64,000 nucleotides of DNA from JBGAKG01 sp044224495 (GTDB lineage: Bacteria > Myxococcota_A > Polyangia > Polyangiales > Polyangiaceae). The stretch covers positions 1 through 64,000 of the forward strand of contig JBGAKG010000002.1 of the NCBI GenBank assembly GCA_044224495.1, given 5' to 3'. A program made the translations under genes and the position numbers. Shown piece by piece: positions 51,519-60,407 of this stretch. The notes beneath the pieces are model-generated. The model saw only the letters and a program-made list of their open reading frames with translations. It searched no databases and had not been told where the DNA came from. Each line of letters opens with the position of its first letter. The stretch's first letter is position 1.

Positions 51519-52688
51519 TCACCCCGCGAAGCGCTTCCACACGAAGCCGACGAACGCCGCGCCGAACAGCACCCAGAGCGCGTTGGTCTTCGGCTTCCAG
51601 AGGAGGAGCGCCATCGTGCACGCGCCGAGCACGATCGTCCGCACGTCGACGAGGGCGATCCGCGCGACGGAGAACGCCGCCGCAGCCACGATCCCCACCA
51701 CCGCCGGGCCGACCCCGGTCAGGAACCCGCGCACGGTGCGGTTGGTCCGGAACGCCCCGAACGACTGCCCGGCGATCACGCAGAGCACGAACGGAGGGCC
51801 GAAGATGCCGACCGTCGCCGCGAGCGCCCCGACGAGCCCGCCGACGCGGTAGCCGACGAACGTCGCGGAGATCGCGACCGGCCCGGGAGTGACCTGACCG
51901 AACGCAATCGCATCGGCGAAGGCACGGTCGTCGAGCCACTGGCGCGACGTCACCTCGTGCGCGATCTCGGGGATCATCGCGTAGCCGCCGCCGAACGTGG
52001 CGACGCCGATCCGCGCGAACACCAAGAGCAACGTCAGCGCCGACACGCCGGCCGCCGCCGCCGGCGCGGCCTGGAGCACCGCGAGCGGGAGGAGCTTCGC
52101 GGAGCCGTCCGAGCCGCGCCGCGCCGCGCGCGCACGAACGATCCCGATCACGCCTGCGACCAGCACCACCGCGACGAGCGGCGCTAGCTTCAGCGCGAGC
52201 ACGCCGAACGACACCACCGCGATCACCCACGCGACGGGCCCGGTGAGCGCCTTCTTCCGCAGATCGATCGCGACGGCGAAGATGACCGGCGCGACCGCGG
52301 CGCCCATGCCCTCGAAGAACGACGTCAGACCGTGGAGCTCCCGGAGCCGGTCGTAGAACGCCCCGAACAGGATCATCAGCGCCACGCTCGGCAGGAGGAA
52401 CGCCACGCTCGCGATGGCCGCGCCGGGAAGCCCCCGCAGCGTGCTGCCGACGAGCGTGAAGAGGTTCGTCGCCGTCGTACCGGGGAGCGCCGACGCAATC
52501 GCGGTGTGCTCGAGAAAGGCGTCGTCCGCCATCCAGCCGCGCTCCTCGACGACGTAGCGACGGATGCGCGCGACGACGACGAAGCCACCGCCGTAGCCGA
52601 GGACGCCGGTCACGAGCGCGACGAGCCCGAGCGTGGCGAGCGAGATCGGCTTTGCCGGGCTGCCCCCGCTGGTCGCGCTCTCGCTCAT
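51519..52688 (-). CDS. chrA: Chromate efflux transporter (ChrA)
   Basis: 389 residues (bidomain long-chain form). Two homologous CHR halves, each five to six transmembrane helices: half one with TGVLGYGGGFVVVARIRR and GALPGTTATN-like ASALPGTTATNLF; half two with GVATFGGGYAMIPE and FGQVTPGPVAISATFVGYRVGG. It exports chromate or related oxyanions from the cytoplasm. ATG 52688; the upstream 10 codons are in poor context. Convergent with the HExxH/SEC-C gene. Confidence 0.92.
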   Translation of the reverse strand: MSESATSGGSPAKPISLATLGLVALVTGVLGYGGGFVVVARIRRYVVEERGWMADDAFLEHTAIASALPGTTATNLFTLVGSTLRGLPGAAIASVAFLLPSVALMILFGAFYDRLRELHGLTSFFEGMGAAVAPVIFAVAIDLRKKALTGPVAWVIAVVSFGVLALKLAPLVAVVLVAGVIGIVRARAARRGSDGSAKLLPLAVLQAAPAAAAGVSALTLLLVFARIGVATFGGGYAMIPEIAHEVTSRQWLDDRAFADAIAFGQVTPGPVAISATFVGYRVGGLVGALAATVGIFGPPFVLCVIAGQSFGAFRTNRTVRGFLTGVGPAVVGIVAAAAFSVARIALVDVRTIVLGACTMALLLWKPKTNALWVLFGAAFVGFVWKRFAG

Positions 52689-52733
52689 CGCGCCTGGTTG
52701 TAGGGCAGATGGGGGCATGCTGGAAAGCTCCCC

Positions 52734-53117
52734 GTGGGCATGCGAAAATCACGCGCGATGCAGGAGATCTTCGCCAACCCCAAGGTCTACATGGTGATGC
52801 TGATCCTCTGCATCCTGCTCGCGATGCACTACTACACGTCGTACTTCACGAAGCGGGTCAACATGGGCCAGGGGTACCTGGGCTCCACGTCCCACGAGCA
52901 CACGATGCTCGAGACGATCGAGACGATCGCGCGCCGCCGGCTCGCCGAGTTTCCTTCGATCGACGACGACACGCTCGCGAAGATGGTGCGGAACGAGATG
53001 CGCCAGCAGCAGGTCCTCAACGTCGACATGTACGAGGGGACGATCTACGCGGTGGTCCGGCGACTGCGCACGGACGCGCAGCAACCGCAGACGTTGCGCG
53101 TCCCTCCCGGATCCTGA
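52734..53117 (+). CDS. Small membrane protein, hypothetical
   Basis: 127 residues. One N-terminal transmembrane helix (VYMVMLILCILLAMHYY), then a charged helical tail (ETIETIARRRLAEFPSIDDDTL and RNEMRQQQVLNV). The GTG at 52734 has GGAAAG 6 nt upstream and was preferred; ATG 52740 or ATG 52758 are alternatives. Its start is 45 bp from the divergent chrA start. It lies upstream of the tRNA. Function unknown. Confidence 0.6.
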   Translation: MGMRKSRAMQEIFANPKVYMVMLILCILLAMHYYTSYFTKRVNMGQGYLGSTSHEHTMLETIETIARRRLAEFPSIDDDTLAKMVRNEMRQQQVLNVDMYEGTIYAVVRRLRTDAQQPQTLRVPPGS

Positions 53118-53172
53118 AAGCTCGGCGATTTCGGGAGCGTCCGGAAATTCGTCCGCGGACCGTCCTTCTTCG

Positions 53173-53200
53173 TTGACTCGGCGGGCAGGACGGATAATTT
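53173..53200 (+). promoter_or_regulatory. Putative sigma-70-type promoter of tRNA-Thr
   Basis: TTGACT at 53173-53178 and a GATAATTT stretch at 53193-53200 lie 14-40 bp before the tRNA. The better -10 match (GATAAT) gives 14-bp spacing and the alternative (TAATTT) gives 16 bp, so the exact boxes are uncertain. AT-rich against the surrounding DNA. Confidence 0.45.
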
Positions 53201-53213
53201 GCGCCCACTTTCC

Positions 53214-53288
<75 letters not shown>

Positions 53289-53329
53289 GGCGGAATCCGG
53301 TCGAGCCCGACACGCGAGTGGGGGCTCGG

Positions 53330-53541
53330 TCAGCGCCCTTCGACGCCGAACGTGAAACCGACGCCGTTCTGACCGCTCCACTGCGCAATGTCGCCACATT
53401 CCGCGCAGGGACGACTTGGATGCCGCCCTCGACGGCGACCTTGCCGCGGGCGACGACGTCACCGGTACGGGGAAACGCCGCGGGCTGACAAGCCGTCGCG
53501 GCGAGGATGGGAACCAACGAAGCAAGGAGAAGAAAGCGCAT
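53330..53541 (-). pseudogene. Decayed lipoprotein/OM-protein gene with internal loss and frameshift
   Basis: The start (MRFLLLASLVPILAATAC) is a good signal peptide with a lipobox, followed by TGDVVARGKVAVEGG. About 50 residues in, a different frame takes over and reads QWSGQNGVGFTFGVEGR then stop, typical of the final strand of a beta-barrel. Reading the original frame instead runs through the tRNA. The simplest view is a lipoprotein-type barrel gene whose middle was deleted with a frameshift, leaving both ends. It could be a sequencing gap, but the tRNA neighbour suggests a past deletion. Confidence 0.55.
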
Positions 53542-53571
53542 CTCCGAGAGACGGAGGACGAGCCCCGCGCT

Positions 53572-54678
53572 TCAGTTCACCTTGCAGCCGACGCGCGCAG
53601 TGGCGACGACGACGTCGTCGTAGAGGATCGTCTGCGTCTCCGGCGCGACGAGCCCGTTCGCGATCCGCGTGTCGAGCGACCCCTTCTCGAAGTACGTGTC
53701 GAGCGTGATCCGCCGCACGAGGACGTCCGTGCCCGAGCGCCAGTCGAAGCCCTCGAAGCCCCCCTGGTCCTGGTAGTACGGCCCCCAGCTATAGAAATTG
53801 TCGCGCAGCCACCGACCGTGCGGCGTGCCGGTCTTGTATTCGCCGACCAGCTTCCCGTCGATCCAGAGCGCGAGCTCGCCGTCGAGCGAGCCGACGGTGT
53901 TCACCTTCGTCATCGTCTCGATGCAGAACCACTTGTCGCGCGGGAACGGGCTCTGCCCCGCCGGCGTGAAGTTGTTCCCGTAGTAGTACGTCGTGCCCTG
54001 ATCGCCGGCGCACCCCGGCGTCGCCGACCCGTCGTTGCAGCGCCCCGAGCGCATCTTGTACCAGTACGCGTAGAAGCTCAGGTTGCCGTCGTCGTGCGCG
54101 TCGAGGTCGTACCAGAAGCCCTGGTTGCCGGGCGGCACGGTGTTGGCGAGACCGTCGCTCTGGAACGACGGCGTGCCCGCCGCGAGGCGCACCCAGTGGT
54201 GCGGCGGCACGCTCGTGCCCACGAACTTCGCGTAGAAGCGCCAGTACGCGACGGGCACGCGCTTCGCGAAGTCGTACTGCGCGTTCACGCCGATGTAAGG
54301 CGTCTGCGCGAGCCGCGTTCGGCTGATCGACGCGCGCAGGTAGCGCGTGCCGCCGTTCGCCTGCTGTGCGTTGGTGTCGACGTCGAGGAGCGTCGTGTCC
54401 TGGCTGTGGCTCGTCCAACCCGCGAACCCGTTCTCGAAGTCGGAGTGGAAGAGCACGTCGGGGTCGGCGCCGATGCCTTGGTCGCCCGGGTGCTTCGCCG
54501 AGATGCCCACGCCGGGGGGTGCGCCGTCCGGCGGAGGTGTGCTCCCGTCGGAGGGCGAGCCGCCGTCAATCGGGTTGGTGCCGCCATCGGGCACGACGGG
54601 GGTCGTGTCCGACGAGCTGCAAGCGGCCGCGCCGAGCGCGACGAGAACGAACGGGAGCGACGCTCGGCGAGTGCGCAT
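53572..54678 (-). CDS. Lipoprotein with glycan-binding-like jelly-roll domain
   Basis: 368 residues. Signal peptide and lipobox (LGAAAC), a Pro/Asp/Gly linker (to about residue 55), then an 'FENGFAGW' type beta domain of about 300 residues: VLFHSDFENGFAGW, AYWRFYAKFVG, WVRLAAGTPSF, ELALWIDGKLVGEY and a terminal ILYDDVVVATARVGC. The pattern resembles concanavalin-like or polysaccharide-lyase-associated domains. Signal anchor and context suggest a surface carbohydrate-binding or degrading protein. Precise family not assigned. Confidence 0.72.
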   Translation of the reverse strand: MRTRRASLPFVLVALGAAACSSSDTTPVVPDGGTNPIDGGSPSDGSTPPPDGAPPGVGISAKHPGDQGIGADPDVLFHSDFENGFAGWTSHSQDTTLLDVDTNAQQANGGTRYLRASISRTRLAQTPYIGVNAQYDFAKRVPVAYWRFYAKFVGTSVPPHHWVRLAAGTPSFQSDGLANTVPPGNQGFWYDLDAHDDGNLSFYAYWYKMRSGRCNDGSATPGCAGDQGTTYYYGNNFTPAGQSPFPRDKWFCIETMTKVNTVGSLDGELALWIDGKLVGEYKTGTPHGRWLRDNFYSWGPYYQDQGGFEGFDWRSGTDVLVRRITLDTYFEKGSLDTRIANGLVAPETQTILYDDVVVATARVGCKVN

Positions 54679-54702
54679 GAACCCATTCTGCCTCGAAACG
54701 AC

Positions 54703-55920
54703 TCAGAGCGCGCGCGGCGTGCACTGCGGCCCACGATCGAGCGGGTCGAGCCCCCAGCACGCGACGGCGCCCGCGTCGTCCCAGGTGCACGCGGTCGTCG
54801 AGCCGAGCGTGAGGTGCTTGCCATGGACGCTCGGCGTGAGCGCGGTCGGCCCGCAGAACGTCAGCGTCACCGGCCCCGTCGTCGCGCCCATGGTCCGGGT
54901 GGTGCACGCGCCCTTCGGGCCGCTCCCCAGGTCGCAGTTCGCTTCCTCGCCCCAACACCACGCGGTGCCGTCCCGCCCGAGCGCGCACGCGAAGACCGAC
55001 GACACGTCGAGCGCCACCACGTCCTTCACGCCGACCTTCACGAGCCCCGTGCGCGCGGCGGTGGTTCCGTCGCCGAGCGTGCCGTTCGTGTTGTCGCCCC
55101 AGCAGAAGACCTCGCCCTTCGTCGTGAGGGCACACGCCGAGTCGCCGCCGACGCGCACCTCCGTCACGTCCGAGAGCCCCGCGACCACGGGCGCGGGGCC
55201 GTCGTCGTTGGTCCAACACACGACCGTGCCGGTCGTCGTGCGGGCGCAGAAGCGGCTCTTGCCTCCGGAGATCTGGGTGACGGGCGGCAGCGCCCTCACC
55301 TTCGGCGGGTCGGCGGGCCCGAGGACGCGCCCGTGCGACTCGAGCGCAGGGCCCCAGCAGATCACGGTGTGGTCCTCGCGCACGGCGCAGCTCCGGTTCC
55401 ACGCGAGCGCGACGTCGGTCGCATGCTCCACGCCGAGCACGGGGACGGCGGTGAGGATGCCCGGCGTCGCCCCGGACCATCCGTTCTTCGAGGCGTTGGT
55501 GTTCCCCCAACACCGCACGGTCGCGTCGGCGAGCACGGCGCACCCGCGGTTCTCGGCGACCGCGAGCGCGGCGGTCGTGCCGCGCGGGAGCGCGGACACC
55601 GAGAGCGGAGTCGCAAGCGCCTGGTTGCGGGAGCCGCTGGAGGAAGGCGTCTCGAACGCGATCGGCCAGTCGCCCGCACAGCGCACGTCGCCCTTGGCGA
55701 CGAGGAAGCAAGCGTTCCCGTCCTCGAGCGCGACGGCACCGACGGACCCGAAGAAGCCGCCCCCGGCGTCGGGCGCAGCGCCGAACGCGGACGCGGACGC
55801 GGACCCGGACCCGGACCCGGGCACGGGCACGGATGCGGACGCAGACGCGGGCGCCGACGTCGGGCTGCGCTCGCACGCAGCGAGAGCGAGACCCACGAGG
55901 ATGGCCACCGCCGAACGCAT
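54703..55920 (-). CDS. RCC1-repeat lipoprotein
   Basis: 405 residues. Signal peptide with lipobox LALAAC, a long Ser/Ala/Gly/Pro linker (SASASVPVPGSGSGS, coded by a hexamer repeat at about 55786-55860), then a beta-propeller made of RCC1 repeats (VRCWGNTNASKNG, VICWGPALES, VFCWGDNTNGTLGDG, AWCWGEEANCDLG, VACWGLDPLDRGPQC). The CWG motif opens most blades. Such lipoproteins are frequent in myxobacteria and are thought to mediate surface protein-protein interactions. ATG 55920. Divergent from the 55989 gene. Confidence 0.86.
   Translation of the reverse strand: MRSAVAILVGLALAACERSPTSAPASASASVPVPGSGSGSASASAFGAAPDAGGGFFGSVGAVALEDGNACFLVAKGDVRCAGDWPIAFETPSSSGSRNQALATPLSVSALPRGTTAALAVAENRGCAVLADATVRCWGNTNASKNGWSGATPGILTAVPVLGVEHATDVALAWNRSCAVREDHTVICWGPALESHGRVLGPADPPKVRALPPVTQISGGKSRFCARTTTGTVVCWTNDDGPAPVVAGLSDVTEVRVGGDSACALTTKGEVFCWGDNTNGTLGDGTTAARTGLVKVGVKDVVALDVSSVFACALGRDGTAWCWGEEANCDLGSGPKGACTTRTMGATTGPVTLTFCGPTALTPSVHGKHLTLGSTTACTWDDAGAVACWGLDPLDRGPQCTPRAL
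55786..55860. repeat. Hexanucleotide repeat encoding the RCC1 lipoprotein linker
   Basis: Imperfect GCGGAC/CCGGAC/GGCACG hexamers within the linker coding region, like those at 146-336. Because the unit is 6 bp, length changes keep the frame. Confidence 0.6.
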
Positions 55921-55988
55921 GCTCCTCCTACGCACCACCCCCCACGAGGATCCCTTGCTCGCCCCAGCGCCGATGCTAGACGTCGAAC

Positions 55989-56642
55989 ATGCGCTCGGTC
56001 GCTCTCTTCGCATCTCTCGCAGGCCTCGCCGCCATCATCGCCGCATCGCACGACGCCGTCGCGGACGATCCGCCGTGCGACGCGTGGGAGGTCGAGTACG
56101 CGTTGAGCGGCACGCTCGCCGTCCGCGACACCCCGATGGGCGCCGGGAACGCCGATCACGCGGTCGGCCCCGGCACGGTGGTCCTCCGCTTCGAGAACGC
56201 GACCGGCCCCGCCGACGGCCCGGCGAAGATGCTCTCGCTCTCGATCAAGCAGTTCTACACCGGCGTCTACTTCAACACGAAGGTCACGACGGACCTGATG
56301 TCGACGATCACCCCGGCGACGTGCAGCGCCGGCGAGGGCACCTTCGCGGCGGGCAAGCTCACCTGGGGCGGCAAGGTGCGCGGCTACAAGGTCGACGGTT
56401 CGCTCACCTGCGACGGCGCCATGTGCGGCAAGTTCGGCGGCCCCCCGCAAGGCAAGAGCGAGTACCACGACGCCGCGCACGACGTGGAGCTCGCCCCGTT
56501 CGAGTTCTCGGCCGACCGCAAGACGTTCTCGATGGCCGCCTCGCAGGTCTCGAAGGGCGATTCGCCGAAGCACACGACCTACCTCGCGATGGCCGGGCGC
56601 GAGACGAAGCGCACGTGCGTCCGCCAGAAGCCCTGCAAGTAG
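55989..56642 (+). CDS. Secreted protein, copy A of a duplicated pair
   Basis: 217 residues. Signal peptide (cleavage likely near AVADDPP), then a beta-rich domain with eight cysteines in shared positions: PPCDAWEVEY, TCSAGEG, LTCDGAMCGKFGG and TCVRQKPC. Copy B at 57295-57963 is about 75% identical over the same length. Neither has a lipobox. The family is not recognised. The intervening TetR gene suggests both are ligand-regulated. A candidate tandem operator lies just downstream (56651-56682), ahead of the TetR gene. Confidence 0.8.
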   Translation: MRSVALFASLAGLAAIIAASHDAVADDPPCDAWEVEYALSGTLAVRDTPMGAGNADHAVGPGTVVLRFENATGPADGPAKMLSLSIKQFYTGVYFNTKVTTDLMSTITPATCSAGEGTFAAGKLTWGGKVRGYKVDGSLTCDGAMCGKFGGPPQGKSEYHDAAHDVELAPFEFSADRKTFSMAASQVSKGDSPKHTTYLAMAGRETKRTCVRQKPCK

Positions 56643-56650
56643 CCCTCCGG

Positions 56651-56682
56651 TTGCACGGAATGCAGGATTGCACGGAGTGCAA
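56651..56682. promoter_or_regulatory. Tandem operator TTGCAC-GGA-(A/G)TGCA before the TetR gene
   Basis: The site at 56668-56682 is a perfect 6-3-6 palindrome TTGCAC-GGA-GTGCAA. A near copy starts 17 bp upstream at 56651 (TTGCACGGAATGCA). The first half could be the -35 box (TTGCAC), with TAGAGT 16 bp on as the -10. This is the layout expected for a TetR autorepressor. Confidence 0.6.
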
Positions 56683-56704
56683 CTCGCGCTAGAGTTCCTC
56701 CGTC

Positions 56705-57298
56705 ATGGGGCTCCGCGAGCAACACCAGCGCGACACCCGGCGCCGCATCGCGGACGCCGCGTTCGACCTCGCGCGGCGCGAGGGAGACGTTCGGCCCGAC
56801 GCGATCGCCGAGCGCGCGGGGATCTCGCGCCGCACCCTCTTCAACTACGTGCCCAGCGCGGACGCGGCGCTGTCGCTCCCGGTCGAGGACTACCTCGAGG
56901 TCGCGGTTCGGCGCTTTCGCGAGCGCCCCGCGGGCGAGGACGTCTTCACCGCCATGGCGGCCGCCGTGTCGTCGATCGAGCCCGAGCTCGTCGCGCGCCT
57001 CGAGCGCTTCTCGTCGCTCCAGCACCAGCACGCGGGGGAAGCGGGGGCGCGCCACTACTTGCTCGTCTGGGAGCACAGCGAGGCCCAAGTCCGCGAGTCG
57101 CTCGCAGCGCGGCTCGGCAAGCGCGCGGACCCGCTCTTCGTCGCGACCCTCGCCGGCGCCGTGATGGGTGCCGGCAAAGCCGCCGTCGCGGCCTGGGTCG
57201 CGCAGCCGCGCTCGAAGCGCCCGATCCCGCTCACGACCTTCTTCGTTCGAACCCTCGGTTATCTCGCCCAGACCCCGCTCCGCCGGAGTGCCCGATGA
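56705..57298 (+). CDS. TetR-family regulator
   Basis: 197 residues. N-terminal TetR helix-turn-helix (about 10-55: TRRRIADAAFDLARREGDVRP and IAERAGISRRTLFNYV), then a helical C-terminal ligand/dimer domain. Its stop overlaps the start of copy B by ATGA. Together with the tandem TTGCAC repeats upstream this is a self-regulated cassette that also controls copy B and possibly copy A. Confidence 0.92.
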   Translation: MGLREQHQRDTRRRIADAAFDLARREGDVRPDAIAERAGISRRTLFNYVPSADAALSLPVEDYLEVAVRRFRERPAGEDVFTAMAAAVSSIEPELVARLERFSSLQHQHAGEAGARHYLLVWEHSEAQVRESLAARLGKRADPLFVATLAGAVMGAGKAAVAAWVAQPRSKRPIPLTTFFVRTLGYLAQTPLRRSAR

Positions 57299-57963
57299 AC
57301 CTGCCTACCGCCCGCCTCGCCGTCCTCGCCGCCATCGGCGCGCTCACCACCATCGTCAGCGCGACCACGCGCGCCGCCGCGGACGACCCGCCGTGCGACG
57401 CGTGGGAGGTCGAGTACTCCTTGAGCGGCACGCTCGCCGTCCGCGACACGCCGATGGGCGCCGGCAACGGCGATCACGCCGTCGGTCCCGGCACCGCGAC
57501 CCTGCGCTTCGAGAACGCAACCGGCCCCGGCGACGGACCGGTCAAGCTCCTCGGCTTCACGATGAAGCAGTCCTACTCGGGCGTGTACGTCGGCACGAAG
57601 GTCACGTCGGACGTCGCCTCGAGCGTCACGCCCACGACCACGTGCAGCGCGGCCGAGGGCACGTTCGGCTCCGGCAAGGCCACCTGGAGCTCCAAGGTGC
57701 GCGACTACAAGGTCGACGGGTTCATCATCTGCGAGGGCGCGATGTGCGGGAAGTTCGGCGGCCCGCCGTCGGGCAAGAGCGAGTACCACGACCCCGCGCA
57801 CGACGTGACGTTCTCGCCGTTCGAGTTCGCCGCCGACCGCAAGACGTTCAGCATGGCGGCCTCGCAAATCTCGAAGGGCGACTCGCCGAAGCACACGACC
57901 TACCTCGCGGTGGCCGGGCGGGAGACGAAGCGCACGTGCGTGCGCCAGAAGCCCTGCAGGTGA
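57295..57963 (+). CDS. Secreted protein, copy B of a duplicated pair
   Basis: 222 residues. Starts in the TetR stop codon (ATGA). Signal peptide, then the same domain as copy A (PPCDAWEVEYSLSGTLAVRD, TCSAAEG, ICEGAMCGKFGG, TCVRQKPC). The positions of the eight cysteines are conserved between the copies. It converges with the 57965 gene with a 1-bp gap. The cassette therefore reads copy A, operator, TetR, copy B. Confidence 0.82.
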   Translation: MNLPTARLAVLAAIGALTTIVSATTRAAADDPPCDAWEVEYSLSGTLAVRDTPMGAGNGDHAVGPGTATLRFENATGPGDGPVKLLGFTMKQSYSGVYVGTKVTSDVASSVTPTTTCSAAEGTFGSGKATWSSKVRDYKVDGFIICEGAMCGKFGGPPSGKSEYHDPAHDVTFSPFEFAADRKTFSMAASQISKGDSPKHTTYLAVAGRETKRTCVRQKPCR

Positions 57964-57964
57964 G

Positions 57965-58603
57965 TCAGTCGGTGCACAGGAGCGAGCGGCACGCCCAGTG
58001 CTGCTTCGCGACGTCGTAGATGCACGCGTTCCCGAACGCGCCGTCCGCGCAGTCCGCGTCGTCGGTGCACTCGTCGGCGGTGCCGTGGCAGAACCAGCCG
58101 AACGACCCGGCCGGGATCCCGCTCCGGCAGTAGACGTCGACGTTCACGGCCGAGGGCGAGCAGTAGCCGCGGCCCACCACGCCGCAGTCGCCGTCGGTGC
58201 GGCAGGAGCCGTTGCGGCAAGCGTTCGCGCCGCCCGCCGCGGGGTCGCGGCACTGACAGACGCCGCTGCCGCACTCCTTGTCGGTCGTGCACTCGTCGTA
58301 GGTGCACGTGGACGGCGCGAGCGCCACGCTCGTGCAGCGCCCGTTCTTCCCATTCGTGCACTCTGCATCGGTCGTGCAGGTGCCCGGGTTGGGCGGCGGC
58401 GAGCTCGCGGGGCGGTCCGTCGGGCACGCGACCGTCGCCGCGCGGTGGAGCTTCGGCTCGCGCACGGTCCCGGTTCCGCCGTCCGTCGGTGACGACGACG
58501 ACGAGCCACAGGCAAACGCGAGCACGGCGAGGAAACCAAACGAAGCGAAGGGCGGGCGCAAGGTAGGTGGCGGGGAGTATAGCGACTCTGTTGGATCGGC
58601 CAT
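57965..58603 (-). CDS. EGF-like Cys-rich lipoprotein
   Basis: 212 residues. Signal peptide with lipobox LAFAC, a Ser/Thr/Asp linker, then repeated short Cys-rich units (CTTDAECTNGKNGRC, CTYDECTTDKECGSGVCQC, CRTDGDCGV, CTDDADCADG), about 22 cysteines in total. This is the pattern of disulfide-bonded EGF-like or cysteine-knot repeats in myxobacterial surface lipoproteins. ATG 58603 (MADPTES) is the only start that places the signal peptide correctly. Confidence 0.74.
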   Translation of the reverse strand: MADPTESLYSPPPTLRPPFASFGFLAVLAFACGSSSSSPTDGGTGTVREPKLHRAATVACPTDRPASSPPPNPGTCTTDAECTNGKNGRCTSVALAPSTCTYDECTTDKECGSGVCQCRDPAAGGANACRNGSCRTDGDCGVVGRGYCSPSAVNVDVYCRSGIPAGSFGWFCHGTADECTDDADCADGAFGNACIYDVAKQHWACRSLLCTD

Positions 58604-58800
58604 GGGGCACGCATGGCCCAACCTGGGACGGGCGCTGGATCGCCGGCGTGGATCCCCGCGGAACCCCCGCGCGCCGGGCTCCTACATTGGCGCCATTCTC
58701 ATGTGACTGAAATCACGACGACCGGTGAGCGCGCAGGCCGCCGCGCTCGCGACGAGCCGCGAGCGCGCGGTGGCCCACGCCTTGCGATGGAGGGGGAAGG

Positions 58801-60402
58801 ATGTCGAAGGCTCGTCTTCTCCTCCCCGCTCTCTTGCTCGCCGCTCCGGCCGTCCTCGGCTGCAGCAGCACTGGCCCGAGCACGCTCGATGGCGAGTGGA
58901 ACGATCCCGCGCCGGAGACGCCGCGCCCGCCCACCACCACCGATGGCGGCGCTCACGGTGACAACGGCGAGCCCCTCCCCGTCTCGAACGACGGCGGCTC
59001 GCTCCCGACGCCGAACCCCGTCGCCACCAGCGCGCCCGTCGCCGAGAACATCGGCATCAGCGAGGTCGCCTTCTTCCAGACCGTGAAGGTCCCGGTGATG
59101 AAGGGCGGCAGCCCGCAGACGCCGAAGGCCCCCGTGGTCGCGGGCAGGCCGGCGCTCCTCCGCGTGTACGTCACGCCGCAATCCGGATGGTCGCCGCACG
59201 CGCTCCAAGCGCAGCTCACGCTGGATGGCGGCGGCACGAAGACCACGCTCGTCGCCGATGCGACCCCGGCCGCGACCTCGACCGACGCGGCCATCGGCTC
59301 CACGTTCAACATCGAGGTCCCCGGCGATCAGCTCAAGACCGACACCAAGTTCAGCGTCGTCCTGCGCGAGAAGTCGGGCACGAAGGCGCAGCCCGCGACG
59401 AGCCCCGCGATGTGGCCGCTCGACGGCACGACCACCGCCGCGCTCGGCGCGGTCAGCACCGGACCGCAGCTCAAGGTCGTCATCGTCCCGATCCAGTACG
59501 GGAGCGACGGCTCGAACCGCCTCCCCGATCTCTCGCCGACACAGGTCCAGAAGTACAAGGACCTGCTCTTCGCGCTCTACCCCACGCCCGCCGTCTCGAT
59601 CACCGTTCGCGCGCAGCCGGTCGCGATCAACTACGCCGTGACGGCCTCGGGCAACGGGTGGAACCAACTGCTCACGCAGGTGCTCGGCGTGCGCGGCGGC
59701 GACGCCCCCGACAAGGACGTCTACTACTACGGGCTCTTCAACCCGTCGGCGTCGTTCGCCTCCTACTGCGGGAGCGGCTGCGTGGTCGGGCTGTCGCCGG
59801 TGATCACGAACGCGGGCGACGCGTCGAGCCGCGCCAGCATCGGCGTCGGGTTCACCGGCGACGTGGCGGCCGAGTCGCTCGTGCACGAGCTCGGCCACGC
59901 CCACGGCCGCAACCACGCTCCGTGCGGCGGCGTGGCCGGCCCGGATCCCGCCTACCCGTACAGCGGCGGAGCGCTCGGCTCGTGGGGTTACTCGCTCGTG
60001 TCGAAGACGCTCAAGGACCCGGCGCAGTTCAAGGACCTCATGGGCTACTGCAACCCCGGCTGGTTCTCGGACTACAACTACAACGCGCTCGTCACGCGCG
60101 TGAAGACGGTGAACAACGCGCAGATGGTCGCCATGGCCCCGCGCACGTTCCGCTATGCGTCGGTCGACGAGCACGGCGCGCTGACGTGGACGGGCTCCGC
60201 GACGCTCACCGAGCAGCCCGGCGGCGAGCCGCGCACCGTCGTCTACGAGGCGCAGGACGGAACCCCGCTCGGCGAAGAGACGGCCTACCTGCTCACGCAC
60301 GATCACGTCGCGGGCGGCACCCTCATCGCGCCCGAAGGCCCGACCGGTACCGCCCGCATCCGACTGAAGAGCCCGACGCTCGTGTTCGCGCCGAAGCTCT
60401 GA
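58801..60402 (+). CDS. Metzincin-type zinc metalloprotease lipoprotein
   Basis: 533 residues. Signal peptide with lipobox AVLGC, Pro/Thr linker, a beta-rich N-terminal domain (about 80-235), then a metzincin catalytic domain: HELGHAHGRNH (HExxHxxGxxH, His362-His372) and a Met-turn DLMGYC (Met414). M66-type peptidases use the same HExxHxxGxxH pattern. The strong GGAGGGGGAAGG ribosome binding site supports the ATG. Probable surface or secreted protease. It lies 197 bp past a divergent lipoprotein gene start. Confidence 0.86.
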   Translation: MSKARLLLPALLLAAPAVLGCSSTGPSTLDGEWNDPAPETPRPPTTTDGGAHGDNGEPLPVSNDGGSLPTPNPVATSAPVAENIGISEVAFFQTVKVPVMKGGSPQTPKAPVVAGRPALLRVYVTPQSGWSPHALQAQLTLDGGGTKTTLVADATPAATSTDAAIGSTFNIEVPGDQLKTDTKFSVVLREKSGTKAQPATSPAMWPLDGTTTAALGAVSTGPQLKVVIVPIQYGSDGSNRLPDLSPTQVQKYKDLLFALYPTPAVSITVRAQPVAINYAVTASGNGWNQLLTQVLGVRGGDAPDKDVYYYGLFNPSASFASYCGSGCVVGLSPVITNAGDASSRASIGVGFTGDVAAESLVHELGHAHGRNHAPCGGVAGPDPAYPYSGGALGSWGYSLVSKTLKDPAQFKDLMGYCNPGWFSDYNYNALVTRVKTVNNAQMVAMAPRTFRYASVDEHGALTWTGSATLTEQPGGEPRTVVYEAQDGTPLGEETAYLLTHDHVAGGTLIAPEGPTGTARIRLKSPTLVFAPKL

Positions 60403-60407
60403 GGCGG

